DNA of 64,000 nucleotides from an uncultured Maribacter sp. (GTDB taxonomy: Bacteria > Bacteroidota > Bacteroidia > Flavobacteriales > Flavobacteriaceae), in contig NZ_CANMBB010000002.1 of the NCBI RefSeq assembly GCF_947495965.1, positions 186,001 through 250,000 on the forward strand, given 5' to 3'. How positions within the stretch are numbered: the first letter of the stretch is position 1; each line of letters starts with the position of its first letter. Below the pieces are notes generated by a model. It was not told where the DNA came from, ran no database searches, and worked only from the letters and a program-made list of their open reading frames with translations. Positions 42,965-52,143 of the stretch are shown piece by piece. The position numbers and the translations under genes are program-made.

Positions 42965-43957
42965 ATGCATGCATTCAGTATTCAAGAGATAAATACTATT
43001 TTATCTGGTGAATTAATAGGAGATACTTTAAAAAAAATTACAGGTCTAAATCAATTAAAAAACGCTACTCCAAATCAAATAACTTTTATTGGGAGTAAAA
43101 AACACACAGCACTTTGGAAAGACTCTAAAGCTTGTGCTGCCATAGTTAGTGAAAACATCCATGTAGCTCCTAAAGATAATCAAGCGGTTATTAAAGTAAA
43201 GTGTGCAGATTTAGCAATGGCTAAACTATTAGGTGTTTTTAGCCCAGAGCCACCTGTTTTTGAAAGTGAAATACACCCTACAGCTGTTATTCATAAAACA
43301 GCTACTATTAGTAAAGGCGCACAAATTGGAGCAAATAGTTATATTGGAAAAAATGTTACAATTGCAGAAGGCGTAATAGTATATCCTAATGTTAGTATTT
43401 TTGACGATTCTGAAATTGGTGCAAATACTACAATTTGGTCTGGAACCGTAATTAGAGAACGTTCTATAATTGGTGCGCATTGTATTTTTCATAACAATGT
43501 AAGTATTGGAGCAGATGGTTTTGGTTACAGACCAAGTGAAGACGGCAAAGGCTTAGTGAAGATTCCACATATTGGTAATGTTGTAATTGGTAATTATGTA
43601 GAAGTTGGTGCTAATTCTTGTATAGACAGAGGCAAATTTAGCTCTACTATTCTTGGAGATGGTTGTAAAATAGATAATCTAGTACAAATAGGCCATAATT
43701 GTGTTTTAGGACGTTGTTGCATCATGGCCGGAAGTAGCGGACTTGCGGGTTCTGTAACTTTAGGAGATGGTGTAATTATAGGAGGTAGTGCCTCTATAAA
43801 TGACCATACCACCATACACGCTGGCGCAAAAGTAGGTGCTGGTTCTGGTGTCGTTAGCGATGTTCCTGCTGGGAAAACCGTTTTAGGGTATCCCGCTTGT
43901 GATTCTAGAGATATGCTTAAACAATGGGTAGCGCTTAGAAGATTAGTAAATAAGTAA
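42965..43957 (+). CDS. lpxD: UDP-3-O-acylglucosamine N-acyltransferase LpxD
   Basis: The 330 residues have the LpxD arrangement: an N-terminal uridine-binding domain (about 1-100), a left-handed beta-helix of hexapeptide repeats (about 105-290; for example IGANSYIGKNVTIAEGVIVY) and a C-terminal helix. Catalytic His244 sits in VQIGHNCVLG, and GADGFGYRP is a family signature. It adds an N-linked 3-hydroxyacyl chain to UDP-acylglucosamine in lipid A synthesis, on the cytoplasmic side. No other lpx gene lies close by; flavobacteria often carry a second copy elsewhere with lpxC/fabZ. Confidence 0.92.
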   Translation: MHAFSIQEINTILSGELIGDTLKKITGLNQLKNATPNQITFIGSKKHTALWKDSKACAAIVSENIHVAPKDNQAVIKVKCADLAMAKLLGVFSPEPPVFESEIHPTAVIHKTATISKGAQIGANSYIGKNVTIAEGVIVYPNVSIFDDSEIGANTTIWSGTVIRERSIIGAHCIFHNNVSIGADGFGYRPSEDGKGLVKIPHIGNVVIGNYVEVGANSCIDRGKFSSTILGDGCKIDNLVQIGHNCVLGRCCIMAGSSGLAGSVTLGDGVIIGGSASINDHTTIHAGAKVGAGSGVVSDVPAGKTVLGYPACDSRDMLKQWVALRRLVNK

Positions 43958-44025
43958 ACTTAAAGGGTTTAAAATCAGGTACTATTATATCTTTTTATTT
44001 ATGTAAACTTGCACTATAATGTAGC

Positions 44026-44033
44026 TATCTTTG
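44026..44033 (+). promoter_or_regulatory. -7 box TATCTTTG for the RNA helicase gene
   Basis: TATCTTTG fits TAnnTTTG exactly and ends 14 bases before the ATG. A TTG at 44009 is too close (14 bases) to be a good -33 element. Confidence 0.5.
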
Positions 44034-44047
44034 CAAAAATTTAGTGT

Positions 44048-45403
44048 ATGCAATCTTTTAACGATTTTAAAATAGGAACACCATTACGCAATGCTATTGC
44101 AGACATGGGGTTTACCCAACCAACACCAATACAATCTAAAGCTTTTCCAGTAATTATGTCTGGTAAAGATATGATTGGTATTGCGCAAACTGGAACAGGA
44201 AAAACCTTTGCATATATGCTTCCTGTGCTAAATACATTGCCGTATTCAGAAGATATTCATCCTAAAGTTTTAGTCATAGTTCCTACTAGAGAACTTGTCT
44301 TGCAAGTAGTAGAAGAGATTGAAAAATTTACCAAATATAAGAATGTAAGAATCCTTGCTATGTATGGTGGCACAAATATAAATACCCAAAAAATGGCAGT
44401 AATGCAGGGAACAGATATTATTGTAGCTACACCTGGCCGTTTATATGATTTGGTTCTAAGTAGAGCTTTACAGCTTAAAATGATTAAAAAATTGGTGATA
44501 GATGAAGTAGATGTAATGCTAGATTTAGGTTTCCGTTTTCAGCTAACAAATATTATGGATTTGCTTCCTAAGAAAAGGCAAAACATTATGTTCTCGGCAA
44601 CAATGACCGATGAAATTGAAAACCTAATAACCAATTTTTTTAAAGATACTCAGAAAGTGTCTGTTGCATTAAGCGGAACGCCATTAGAAAACATTTCACA
44701 AAATTGTTATGAAGTTCCTAACTTTTATACCAAAGCCAATCTTTTAGTAGATCTTCTTCAAGATGCTAAAGTTTTTCATAAAGTGTTAGTATTTGTTTCT
44801 AATAAGAAAAGTGCAGACCGTTTGTTTGCTGTTTTAGAAGATATATATAGTGAAGAAATATGTTTAATTCACTCTAACAAAACACAAAATTATAGAATAC
44901 GTTCTATTCGCCAGTTTGATGAGGGTAAAAACCGAATATTGGTAACTACAGATGTTATGGCTCGTGGTTTAGATTTAGATGAAATATCTCATGTCATAAA
45001 TTTTGACACCCCATCTTTTCCTGAAAATTATATTCATAGAATTGGTAGAACAGGTAGGGCAGAGAAAAAAGGAAATGCTTTATTGTTTTACACTCCAAAA
45101 GAAGCAGAAGATAAAGAGGCAATAGAGAGTCTTATGGATTTTTCTATTCCAAACATTCCCTTTCCAGAACATATAGAAATTTCTGAAAAGAAAATTCCAG
45201 AGGAAAAGCCTAAAGTAATGGAGCCTAACAATCCTATTAAAATAAGGGATGAAGATGCTCCAGGTCCAAGTTTTCATGAGAAATCAGAAAAAAACAAGAA
45301 AACTAACCAAGGAGGGTCTTACAAAAGAATCATAGAAAATAAGTACAAAAAGAGAAAAACAAAAGGAGATAAAAACTATAACAAAAGAAACAAACGTAAA
45401 TAA
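44048..45403 (+). CDS. DEAD-box RNA helicase, RhlE-like
   Basis: The 451 residues show the DEAD-box core: Q motif (GFTQPTPIQSKAFP), motif I AQTGTGKTF, Ia PTRELVLQ, motif II reading DEVD (VIDEVDVMLDLGF, not DEAD), motif III SAT, and C-lobe motifs VTTDVMARGLD and HRIGRTGRAE. The basic C-terminal tail (about 390-451, Lys/Arg/Asn-rich) is typical of RNA-chaperone helicases used in ribosome assembly or RNA decay in the cold. It has its own TAnnTTTG box and is followed by the zinc-ribbon SDR. Confidence 0.9.
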   Translation: MQSFNDFKIGTPLRNAIADMGFTQPTPIQSKAFPVIMSGKDMIGIAQTGTGKTFAYMLPVLNTLPYSEDIHPKVLVIVPTRELVLQVVEEIEKFTKYKNVRILAMYGGTNINTQKMAVMQGTDIIVATPGRLYDLVLSRALQLKMIKKLVIDEVDVMLDLGFRFQLTNIMDLLPKKRQNIMFSATMTDEIENLITNFFKDTQKVSVALSGTPLENISQNCYEVPNFYTKANLLVDLLQDAKVFHKVLVFVSNKKSADRLFAVLEDIYSEEICLIHSNKTQNYRIRSIRQFDEGKNRILVTTDVMARGLDLDEISHVINFDTPSFPENYIHRIGRTGRAEKKGNALLFYTPKEAEDKEAIESLMDFSIPNIPFPEHIEISEKKIPEEKPKVMEPNNPIKIRDEDAPGPSFHEKSEKNKKTNQGGSYKRIIENKYKKRKTKGDKNYNKRNKRK

Positions 45404-45439
45404 GTTTCTAATTTTAAATAGTTTTATTGGATATATTTT

Positions 45440-46993
45440 ATGAGTGATAAAAAAGATATAGAAAACCCTAATAGTATTAGTGAGTCCGAAATAGATAAAT
45501 GCATTTCTGTCCTAGAACATTTAATTAATAATACCAATGAGATTTTCGAAATTTCTAAGGAAAAAAGAACTGCTTTATTAAAAGCCTCGGGTAAATTATC
45601 TAGGCCTAATAGAGAAGAGTTTTCTAGAAGAAAAAAAGATGCCAAAAAAGCACAAAAAAGGAAACAGGCTGCAAGAGATAAAAATGCTCGTAAAGTAACC
45701 GGAATCCGTAGTGCTAGAGAATCCGTAGTTTTTGTAGCTCCTAAGCTATTACCAGAAGCAGAACTCAAAGAAAAAGACTTGCAGGAATTAGAGTCACCTA
45801 GAAACTGCTATGTATGCAAAACACTTTTTACACAATTACATCATTTTTATGATACTATGTGTACCGAATGTGGCGATTTTAATTATGCAAAACGTTTTCA
45901 AACCACAGATTTAGCAGGGCAAGTAGCTGTTATTACCGGTTCTAGACTAAAAATTGGCTATCATATTACCCTAATGCTTTTACGTGCGGGAGCAACCGTT
46001 GTAGCAACCACACGTTTCCCTGTAGATTCTGCCTTACGTTTTTCTAAAGAAGAAGACTTTACGCAATGGGGACATCGATTAAAAATACATGGATTAGATT
46101 TAAGGCATATTCCAAGTGTAGAAATCTTCTGTAATTTTATAGAACAAAAATATGAACGTTTAGATATTTTAATAAATAATGCTGCACAAACTGTTCGTAG
46201 ACCCGCAGGTTTTTATAAACACCTAATGCCTAATGAAGAGTTAGCTATAGAGGAATTACCAAAGTATGCTGCAGATTTATTACAAGATCACACCAATTGT
46301 TTAGCAGAATTAAAGCAGTTAAGAACTACCGCTTCTCCTAATCAAAATATGCCCGTAACGTGGCATGGCCCGGAACCAGGTATTGGTATTCGTGCTTCTG
46401 CAAAATTATCGCAAATACCCTATAGTTTTGACAATTCTTTGCAGGCACAAGAAGTTTTCCCTGAAGGAGAATTAGATGCCGATTTACAACAGGTAGATTT
46501 ACGAAAAACAAACAGCTGGAGGCTTAAACTAGGGGAAATAGAAACTACCGAAATGATAGAAGTGCAATTAGTAAATTCCGTAGCTCCTTTTGTACTTTGT
46601 AATCGTTTATCTGAAGTAATGAAGAAAGACAATACTGGTAAAAAACATATTATTAATGTTTCTGCTATGGAAGGTAAATTCCATCGTTTTTTTAAGGAAG
46701 ATAGGCATCCACATACCAATATGGCAAAAGCCGCTTTAAATATGCTTACGCATACTGCTGCTGGTAGTCTTGCTAAAGATGGTATTTATATTAATGCTGT
46801 AGATACTGGTTGGGTTACCGATGAAGACCCGGTAGAATTAGCAAAGAAAAAAGAAGAATTACACGATTTTCAGCCTCCTTTAGATATTGTAGATGGGGCA
46901 GCTAGAGTAATGGATCCATTAATTGATGGAATAAATACTGGCAAACACTGGTCCGGTAAGTTTTTAAAAGATTACCATCCAATAGATTGGTAA
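45440..46993 (+). CDS. Zinc-ribbon SDR with Thr at the catalytic Tyr position
   Basis: The 517-residue protein combines a basic, helical N-terminal region (about 1-110), a four-Cys knuckle (C123-Y-V-C126 ... C141-T-E-C144), and an SDR Rossmann fold (about 155-500) with [14 protein letters not shown] and [14 protein letters not shown]. Ser408 of the catalytic set is present (INVSAMEG), but the Y-x-x-x-K motif reads T426-N-M-A-K430, so the usual catalytic Tyr is missing. A long insert lies between the NNA motif and the Ser. A conserved but atypical reductase group seems likely; activity is unclear. It is followed directly (0 bases) by the MBL-fold gene. Confidence 0.82.
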   Translation: MSDKKDIENPNSISESEIDKCISVLEHLINNTNEIFEISKEKRTALLKASGKLSRPNREEFSRRKKDAKKAQKRKQAARDKNARKVTGIRSARESVVFVAPKLLPEAELKEKDLQELESPRNCYVCKTLFTQLHHFYDTMCTECGDFNYAKRFQTTDLAGQVAVITGSRLKIGYHITLMLLRAGATVVATTRFPVDSALRFSKEEDFTQWGHRLKIHGLDLRHIPSVEIFCNFIEQKYERLDILINNAAQTVRRPAGFYKHLMPNEELAIEELPKYAADLLQDHTNCLAELKQLRTTASPNQNMPVTWHGPEPGIGIRASAKLSQIPYSFDNSLQAQEVFPEGELDADLQQVDLRKTNSWRLKLGEIETTEMIEVQLVNSVAPFVLCNRLSEVMKKDNTGKKHIINVSAMEGKFHRFFKEDRHPHTNMAKAALNMLTHTAAGSLAKDGIYINAVDTGWVTDEDPVELAKKKEELHDFQPPLDIVDGAARVMDPLIDGINTGKHWSGKFLKDYHPIDW

Positions 46994-48130
46994 ATGAAAA
47001 AAATAGTATCTAAATTTTTAAAACGTATGCTTACAGTTATAGGAATAATACTAGTGGTTATATGTATTGGCGTGGCTTTATTTGTGAATTTAAGCCCAGA
47101 ATTTGGAGGTACTCCTTCCAAAGCTCAAAAAGAAAAATTTACAGCCTCTAGTAATTATAAAAAAGGGACTTTTATAAATTTAGGGGATGTAAAAATGAAT
47201 ATGAGTTTTAGCAATTTTACCAAAATGTTAAAGCTATATTTTAGCCCGCAACCCAACACAATTCCTAAAAAAGATATAACTGTTCAAAAGATAGATTCTG
47301 TTGCTATTGCAGAATATAAGGAGCAAACTAGACTAGTTTGGTTTGGGCATTCTACTTTTTTATTGCAAATGAATACTAAAAATATCCTAATAGATCCAAT
47401 GTTTGGAAAGGTGCCTGCACCACACCCAATGTTAGGAAATAATAGGTTTAGTAAAGAGTTGCCTATAGAAATAGAAAAATTACCAAAGATTGATGCTGTT
47501 ATTCTTTCTCATGACCATTATGATCATTTAGATTATGGCTCTATTCAAAAACTAAAAGGAAAAGTTGCTCACTTTTATACACCTTTAGGTGTTGGTGCAC
47601 ATTTACAAGCCTGGGGCGTGTCTAAAGAAAATATTACAGAACTAGATTGGTGGCAAGAAAATACTTTAGACGATTTAAAATTAGTTTGTACCCCTGCACA
47701 GCATTTTTCTGGTAGAGGTATTAATGACCGTGGAGCTACCTTATGGAGTTCTTGGATAATACAATCTGCAACAGAAAACATATTCTTTAGTGGCGATAGT
47801 GGTTATGGCCCTCATTTTAAAGATATTGGAAATAAATATGGTCCTTTTGATATAGGTTTACTTGAATGCGGACAGTATAATGAATTATGGAGTGAAATTC
47901 ATATGATGCCAGAAGAAACTGCACAAGCTGGTATAGATATTAAAGCAAAAAGCATAATGCCAATACATTGGGGAGCTTTTAAACTTGCTATGCATTCATG
48001 GACAGATCCTGTAGAGCGAATTTTAAACAAAGCCAATGAACTAAAAATAAATACGATAGTTCCTAAAATTGGAGAACCTATTTTTTTAGACAAAAATCCT
48101 AAGAATTCTCTTTGGTGGAAGAATGAATAG
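46994..48130 (+). CDS. MBL-fold hydrolase, NAPE-PLD/UlaG-like, membrane-anchored
   Basis: The 378 residues have one N-terminal membrane segment (about 13-32) and a metallo-beta-lactamase fold: LVWFGHSTFLLQ, LIDPMFG, and the metal motif H-x-H-x-D-H in LSHDHYDHLD, then AQHFSGRG, SGDSGYGPHF and MPIHWGAF. This pattern matches bacterial NAPE-PLD-like phospholipase-D proteins (N-acyl-phosphatidylethanolamine type), which act on membrane phospholipids. The exact substrate is unknown. It is translationally linked to the SDR gene. Its last 32 bases overlap the convergent rluE-like gene. Confidence 0.88.
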   Translation: MKKIVSKFLKRMLTVIGIILVVICIGVALFVNLSPEFGGTPSKAQKEKFTASSNYKKGTFINLGDVKMNMSFSNFTKMLKLYFSPQPNTIPKKDITVQKIDSVAIAEYKEQTRLVWFGHSTFLLQMNTKNILIDPMFGKVPAPHPMLGNNRFSKELPIEIEKLPKIDAVILSHDHYDHLDYGSIQKLKGKVAHFYTPLGVGAHLQAWGVSKENITELDWWQENTLDDLKLVCTPAQHFSGRGINDRGATLWSSWIIQSATENIFFSGDSGYGPHFKDIGNKYGPFDIGLLECGQYNELWSEIHMMPEETAQAGIDIKAKSIMPIHWGAFKLAMHSWTDPVERILNKANELKINTIVPKIGEPIFLDKNPKNSLWWKNE

Positions 48131-48719
48131 TAAGCAAAGTAGAATTTTTTACTAGAGTAACTTCGCCAGGTTTCATTTGTTCTAAATGCACATCTCCAAT
48201 TCTAACACGTATTAATCTAAGGGTAGGAAAACCAACAGCTGCTGTCATTTTACGTACTTGTCTAAATTTTCCTTCTGTTATGATGATACGTATCCACGAA
48301 TTTGGACGGTGCCTCCCTAATCGTATGGCAGAATTTGGTAATGGTAATTCTGGGTTTTCTATTTGTTTTTGAACACTACATGGCTTTGTTGTATATTTTT
48401 TGCCAGAAAAACCTATCTCTACACCTTTTGCAAGTTTGGTAATAGCCTCGCCTGTTATTTCGCCATCTAATTGTGCTAAATATTCTTTTTCAATTCCTGA
48501 TTGGTTAATAGTATCGCTCCATTTACCATTTGTAGTTAACAATAATAAACCTTCCGATTTTTCATCTAACCTTCCTACAGGCATAATTCCATCAGGAAAA
48601 TCATAAAGCGCTCCTAAAAATTGTTTTTTTCTGCTTTGCTTTTCGTTATTAGACATAAACTGACTAAGAACACCATAAGGCTTGTATAGTTTTAAAATAA
48701 AATCTTCTTTATGTACCAT
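48099..48719 (-). CDS. 23S rRNA pseudouridine synthase, RluE-like
   Basis: The 206-residue enzyme is a small RsuA/RluB/E/F-type pseudouridine synthase without an S4 domain. It opens LKLYKPYGVLSQF and has the catalytic Asp in MPVGRLDEKSEGLLLLT, the KEYLAQLDG strand, and a C-terminal ITEGKFRQVRKM typical of RluE (U2457 of 23S rRNA in E. coli). Length is normal. It overlaps the convergent MBL-fold gene by 32 bases at its 3' end, so the two transcripts are antisense there. Confidence 0.88.
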   Translation of the reverse strand: MVHKEDFILKLYKPYGVLSQFMSNNEKQSRKKQFLGALYDFPDGIMPVGRLDEKSEGLLLLTTNGKWSDTINQSGIEKEYLAQLDGEITGEAITKLAKGVEIGFSGKKYTTKPCSVQKQIENPELPLPNSAIRLGRHRPNSWIRIIITEGKFRQVRKMTAAVGFPTLRLIRVRIGDVHLEQMKPGEVTLVKNSTLLTIHSSTKENS

Positions 48720-48903
48720 AAATTAAAGCAGCAAATTTCAACAATTAAAATAATATAACACGCTTTTAAAAATCTACATTTATATTTTGTGAAGCAATTT
48801 TGCCTTACAATTATTAAAATAAATTGGATAAGCAAATACTACTATTTCCTAAAATTACCCTAGTTACTCTCTATAATACCGTAGGAGCACTTATCTCTTT
48901 TTC

Positions 48904-48911
48904 TAATTTTG
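48904..48911 (+). promoter_or_regulatory. -7 box TAATTTTG for the SDR operon
   Basis: TAATTTTG fits TAnnTTTG exactly and lies 25 bases before the ATG at 48937. No good TTG at the -33 distance. Confidence 0.5.
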
Positions 48912-48936
48912 CAGTATAAAAATAAAACAAAATAGT

Positions 48937-49686
48937 ATGAAAAAAAGTGCATTAATTATAGGAGGAAGTAGTGGAATAGGAAAAGCTACAGCTAAAATAT
49001 TACTATCACAAGGGGTTCACGTACACGTTGTAGGTACTAATGAAGAAAAACTTAAAAATTTTGCCAATGAAGAAGATGGTTCACTAGAAACGCATAAAGT
49101 TGATATTACAAATTCTAACGATGTTAAAGAACTTATTAGTACCATTGACAAACTAGATAATTTAGATTATTTAGTAAATGCATCTGGAGTGTTTGGTCCT
49201 AAAGCTTTTTTAGACCATACCGAGGAGGATTACAATCGTTATTTAGACTTAAATCGTGGCTTCTTTTTTATTACACAAGCTGCAGCAAAAAAGATGACAG
49301 CAACCAAAGGAGGAGCAATTGTAAACGTTGGCTCTATGTGGGCTAAACAGGCAGTAAAAGCAACTCCTTCTAGCGCATACTCTATGCAAAAAGCTGGTTT
49401 ACATAGCTTTACCCAACATTTAGCAATGGAACTTGCTGATAGTAATATTAGAGTAAATGCAGTATCTCCTGCAGTGGTGCAAACTCCTGTTTATGAAAGT
49501 GTGTTTGGAGGAAAAGAAGAAGCTCATGAAGCTTTACAAGGATTTCATGCTTTTCATCCAATTGGTAGAATAGGAACTTCTGAAGATGTTGCCAATACTA
49601 TAAATTATTTATTGTCGGACCAAGCTGCTTGGGTAACTGGTGCCATTTGGGATACCGATGGCGGAGTAATGGCTGGTAGAAATTAA
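48937..49686 (+). CDS. Short-chain dehydrogenase/reductase (classical SDR)
   Basis: The 249 residues form a complete classical [17 protein letters not shown] (TGxxxGxG class), NASGVFGP for the NNAG motif, the catalytic Ser in [10 protein letters not shown], Tyr-x-x-x-Lys in [11 protein letters not shown], and the C-terminal [14 protein letters not shown]. It is an NAD(P)-linked alcohol/ketone reductase; substrate unknown. It heads an apparent operon with a CMD-family gene, an amine oxidase-like flavoprotein and an AraC regulator, although a repeat-like hairpin cluster lies in the 150-base gap after it. Confidence 0.9.
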   Translation: MKKSALIIGGSSGIGKATAKILLSQGVHVHVVGTNEEKLKNFANEEDGSLETHKVDITNSNDVKELISTIDKLDNLDYLVNASGVFGPKAFLDHTEEDYNRYLDLNRGFFFITQAAAKKMTATKGGAIVNVGSMWAKQAVKATPSSAYSMQKAGLHSFTQHLAMELADSNIRVNAVSPAVVQTPVYESVFGGKEEAHEALQGFHAFHPIGRIGTSEDVANTINYLLSDQAAWVTGAIWDTDGGVMAGRN

Positions 49687-49742
49687 CATCTTATAAAACT
49701 ATAAAATACAGGACTATGTACAGCATGAATCATTTAAGTAAA

Positions 49743-49832
49743 CTACCTCGGGGTAATCCCACGAGGTAGTAGATGAAGAATTAGCATTTATTACGACGCA
49801 AGCGTCGGAGCATTTAAATCTCGATTATCGAG
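49743..49832. repeat. Three-hairpin GC-rich repeat-like element
   Basis: Three perfect inverted repeats stand side by side: CTACCTCG/CGAGGTAG (49743-49750 and 49762-49769), CGACGC/GCGTCG (49794-49799 and 49802-49807) and CTCGAT/ATCGAG (49820-49825 and 49827-49832). The block is more GC-rich than its surroundings, ends exactly at the 5' end of the CMD-family frame, and looks like a small palindromic repeat element. No second full copy is in the window, although 52051-52076 has a related CCTCG...CGAGG stem. Confidence 0.6.
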
Positions 49833-49836
49833 TAAA

Positions 49837-50109
49837 TTGGGCGATTTAGGAAAAAATGCAGAAATTGCAATGAAAGCTTTTCAGGAGTTTGATAAAGTAG
49901 CATTAGAAGATGGTGCTATTCCTAAAAAATTTAAAGAATTAATTGCTATAGCAGTAGCGCTAACTACACAGTGTCCTTATTGTTTAGAAATACACAAAAA
50001 GAAGGCTGTAGATACTGGAGCCTCAAAAGAAGAACTTGCTGAAGTCACCTTTATAGCAGAAGCTTTACGGGCAGGTGCAGCAGTAGTTCATGGTACACAT
50101 ATTATGTAA
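49837..50109 (+). CDS. Carboxymuconolactone decarboxylase (CMD/AhpD-like) family protein
   Basis: The 90-residue protein has the AhpD-like core: AIPKKFKELIAIAVALTTQC, with C-P-Y-C-L-E-I-H as the CxxC-x3-H redox site and EALRAGAAVVHGTH at the end. It would act as a thiol-disulfide or peroxide-reducing partner, or as a small decarboxylase-like protein. There is no ATG: the frame starts at TTG 49837 right behind the hairpin repeat, and family members usually have a few more residues before LGKNA. The repeat may therefore have replaced the original start. The next gene begins 7 bases downstream. Confidence 0.8.
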   Translation: MGDLGKNAEIAMKAFQEFDKVALEDGAIPKKFKELIAIAVALTTQCPYCLEIHKKKAVDTGASKEELAEVTFIAEALRAGAAVVHGTHIM

Positions 50110-50116
50110 GACTTGC

Positions 50117-51163
50117 ATGAAAAGAGTAAAATTTGTTATTATAGGAAGCGGAGTCTCTGGTTTACTAACAGCTAATAAACTGTTACAAGCTGGAGAGTCT
50201 GACTTTCTTATTTTAGAAGGTAGAGATAGAATAGGAGGTAGGGTGTTTACCAATAATGGTATAGACATAGGTGCTACTTGGTTTCAAGGGCATCATGTAT
50301 ATTTATCACAATTGCTTAAAGAACTTAATATTGCTAGTTTTAATCAATACAGTGCTGGTAAAAGTGTGCTAGTATATAATTCCATGGCTCCTGCACATTA
50401 TTTTAAAACAGATAGTTCTGCTCCGTCTGCACAAAGAATTGTTGGTGGTTCTACCTCTTTAATAAATGTACTAGCGGAAAAAGTAAAAGATAAAATAAAT
50501 TATAACTGCAAAGTAAAACAGCTAACAGAAAAAGAGGATACTATTGTAGTTAAAACAAATACAAACCATTTTATAGCATCTAAAGTAATTAGTACTATTC
50601 CTCCAAAATTGGCCACAGCATTACTTTACGAACCAGAATTGCCAGAGAAGCTTAAAAAAGTAATGGATAGAACACATACATGGATGAGTAATGCTATAAA
50701 AGTAGGTATTTCCTTTAAAACTCCTTTTTGGAGAGAGAAAGACTTATCTGGTACTGTTATTGGGCAAATTGGTCCTGTTATAGAATTATATGACCATTCT
50801 AATGCAAATAATACGGAATTTAGTTTAATGGGTTTTGTTAATGAAGGTTTAAGAGGTACATCTTCAGAAAAAAGAAAATCGCGTATTCTTTCCTACTTAG
50901 AAACCTATTTAGGAGAAGAAATAAGAGAGTATACAAACTATATAGAAAAAGATTGGTCTAAAGATAGATGCACCTCATGCCAACACCTAAACTCTGTATA
51001 CATGAGCCCTGAATATGGTAATAAAGTGTTTAATACCACCTATTTTAATAACAAATTACTATTTTCGGGTACAGAAACTTCTGCTCATTATGGGGGGTAT
51101 TTAGAAGGTGCTGTGTATAGCGGTTTACAAGCAGCTAAAATAATAATGAAAGAAACACTCTAA
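50117..51163 (+). CDS. Flavin amine oxidase-like oxidoreductase
   Basis: The 348 residues open with a Rossmann FAD motif FVIIGSGVSGLLTANKL and ILEGRDRIGGRVFTNNGIDIGATWFQG, typical of the MAO/polyamine-oxidase superfamily, and end with LFSGTETSAHYGGYLEGAVYSGLQAAK, the C-terminal FAD-contact block. The protein is shorter than usual (about 450), so its substrate domain is compact. ATG 50117 is preferred over ATG 50090, which would overlap the CMD gene. It probably oxidises an amine or related substrate. Placed between a CMD protein and an AraC regulator. Confidence 0.88.
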   Translation: MKRVKFVIIGSGVSGLLTANKLLQAGESDFLILEGRDRIGGRVFTNNGIDIGATWFQGHHVYLSQLLKELNIASFNQYSAGKSVLVYNSMAPAHYFKTDSSAPSAQRIVGGSTSLINVLAEKVKDKINYNCKVKQLTEKEDTIVVKTNTNHFIASKVISTIPPKLATALLYEPELPEKLKKVMDRTHTWMSNAIKVGISFKTPFWREKDLSGTVIGQIGPVIELYDHSNANNTEFSLMGFVNEGLRGTSSEKRKSRILSYLETYLGEEIREYTNYIEKDWSKDRCTSCQHLNSVYMSPEYGNKVFNTTYFNNKLLFSGTETSAHYGGYLEGAVYSGLQAAKIIMKETL

Positions 51164-51169
51164 TGAAGA

Positions 51170-52051
51170 ATGAGCAAAATAAAGCAATACCACTTACATA
51201 AAGAAAATCCTGAAAAATTACAATTTGGGGTATATGATTTAGAAACCTATTTAGAAAATAGTGGTACACATGCTTTAAAGGCTCATTCACATAGTTATTA
51301 TCAAATTATATGGATACAAAATACAGGAGGCACCCATTATATAGATTTTAATGGCTACCCTGTAAAAGAAAATTCATTGTTTTTTATCAATAAAAATCAA
51401 ATTCATTATTTTGATGCTGAAGCAAGACATAAAGGTGTTTTAATACATTTTAATGACAGTCTTTTTAGGCCTACCGATTTAGATATTTTTTTAAAATACC
51501 AAGTGTTTAATAATTATGAAAGACCATCATATTGTTTAAAAGAAGCCTCTCTTACTTTAATTAATTCCTATATAGATTTAATTAATCTGGAGCTAAATAA
51601 TGAAAATGCTTTTGGATATCAAGAAGTTATAAGGTCTTTAGTGAAGTCTTTACTAGTTATTTTAGAGCGTGTTCATAATAAAGAAAACACATCAGATGTT
51701 GGTTTAAACCATCCATATACAAATCAATACATTCAATTTAAAGAACTTATTGAAGAGTACTATAATCAAAATTATAAGCTTGCAGAATATGCTTCTATTT
51801 TAAATATATCTACAAAAACGTTAACTACTATTACCAAAACTATGGCAAATACATCGCCCGCTGCTTTAATAGCCGAGCGAATTATTTTAGAGACAAAACG
51901 TTTACTTGCGTTCACATCCTTAAAAGTAAATGAAGTTGGTTATAAACTTGGTTTTGACGATGTGTCGTACTTTGTAAAATATTTTAAAAGACACATGAAT
52001 CAATCTCCAACAGAATATCGAAATCTTTTAGAAAAAACAACAAATAAATAA
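51170..52051 (+). CDS. AraC family transcriptional regulator
   Basis: The 293 residues have an N-terminal cupin sensor (about 35-110: HSHSYYQIIWIQNTGGTHYI, VKENSLFFINKNQIHYF) and a C-terminal AraC domain (about 190-290: LAEYASILNISTKTLTTITK, and VNEVGYKLGFDDVSYFVKYF). Starts 6 bases after the amine oxidase, so it is in the same operon and likely controls it. Its sensor is similar in style to that of the other AraC gene (19383). Ligand unknown. Confidence 0.9.
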   Translation: MSKIKQYHLHKENPEKLQFGVYDLETYLENSGTHALKAHSHSYYQIIWIQNTGGTHYIDFNGYPVKENSLFFINKNQIHYFDAEARHKGVLIHFNDSLFRPTDLDIFLKYQVFNNYERPSYCLKEASLTLINSYIDLINLELNNENAFGYQEVIRSLVKSLLVILERVHNKENTSDVGLNHPYTNQYIQFKELIEEYYNQNYKLAEYASILNISTKTLTTITKTMANTSPAALIAERIILETKRLLAFTSLKVNEVGYKLGFDDVSYFVKYFKRHMNQSPTEYRNLLEKTTNK

Positions 52052-52079
52052 CCTCGTGAGCTTTTACACGAGGTTATTT
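52046..52079. terminator. Bidirectional terminator overlapping the AraC stop
   Basis: AAATAACCTCGTG (52046-52058) pairs with CACGAGGTTATTT (52067-52079). The stop codon of the AraC gene is in the left arm. The stem also lies at the end of the convergent TonB receptor gene. Confidence 0.8.
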
Positions 52080-52143
52080 ATCCTAAAATTCTAGAGGTAA
52101 TATTTAAGTAATTACGCCTTAATTACCGAATAAAGGTTAATTC

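Noticed and set aside
50090-50116. ATG 50090 as start of the amine oxidase-like gene
   Set aside because: It overlaps the CMD gene, and the Rossmann motif begins right after ATG 50117.
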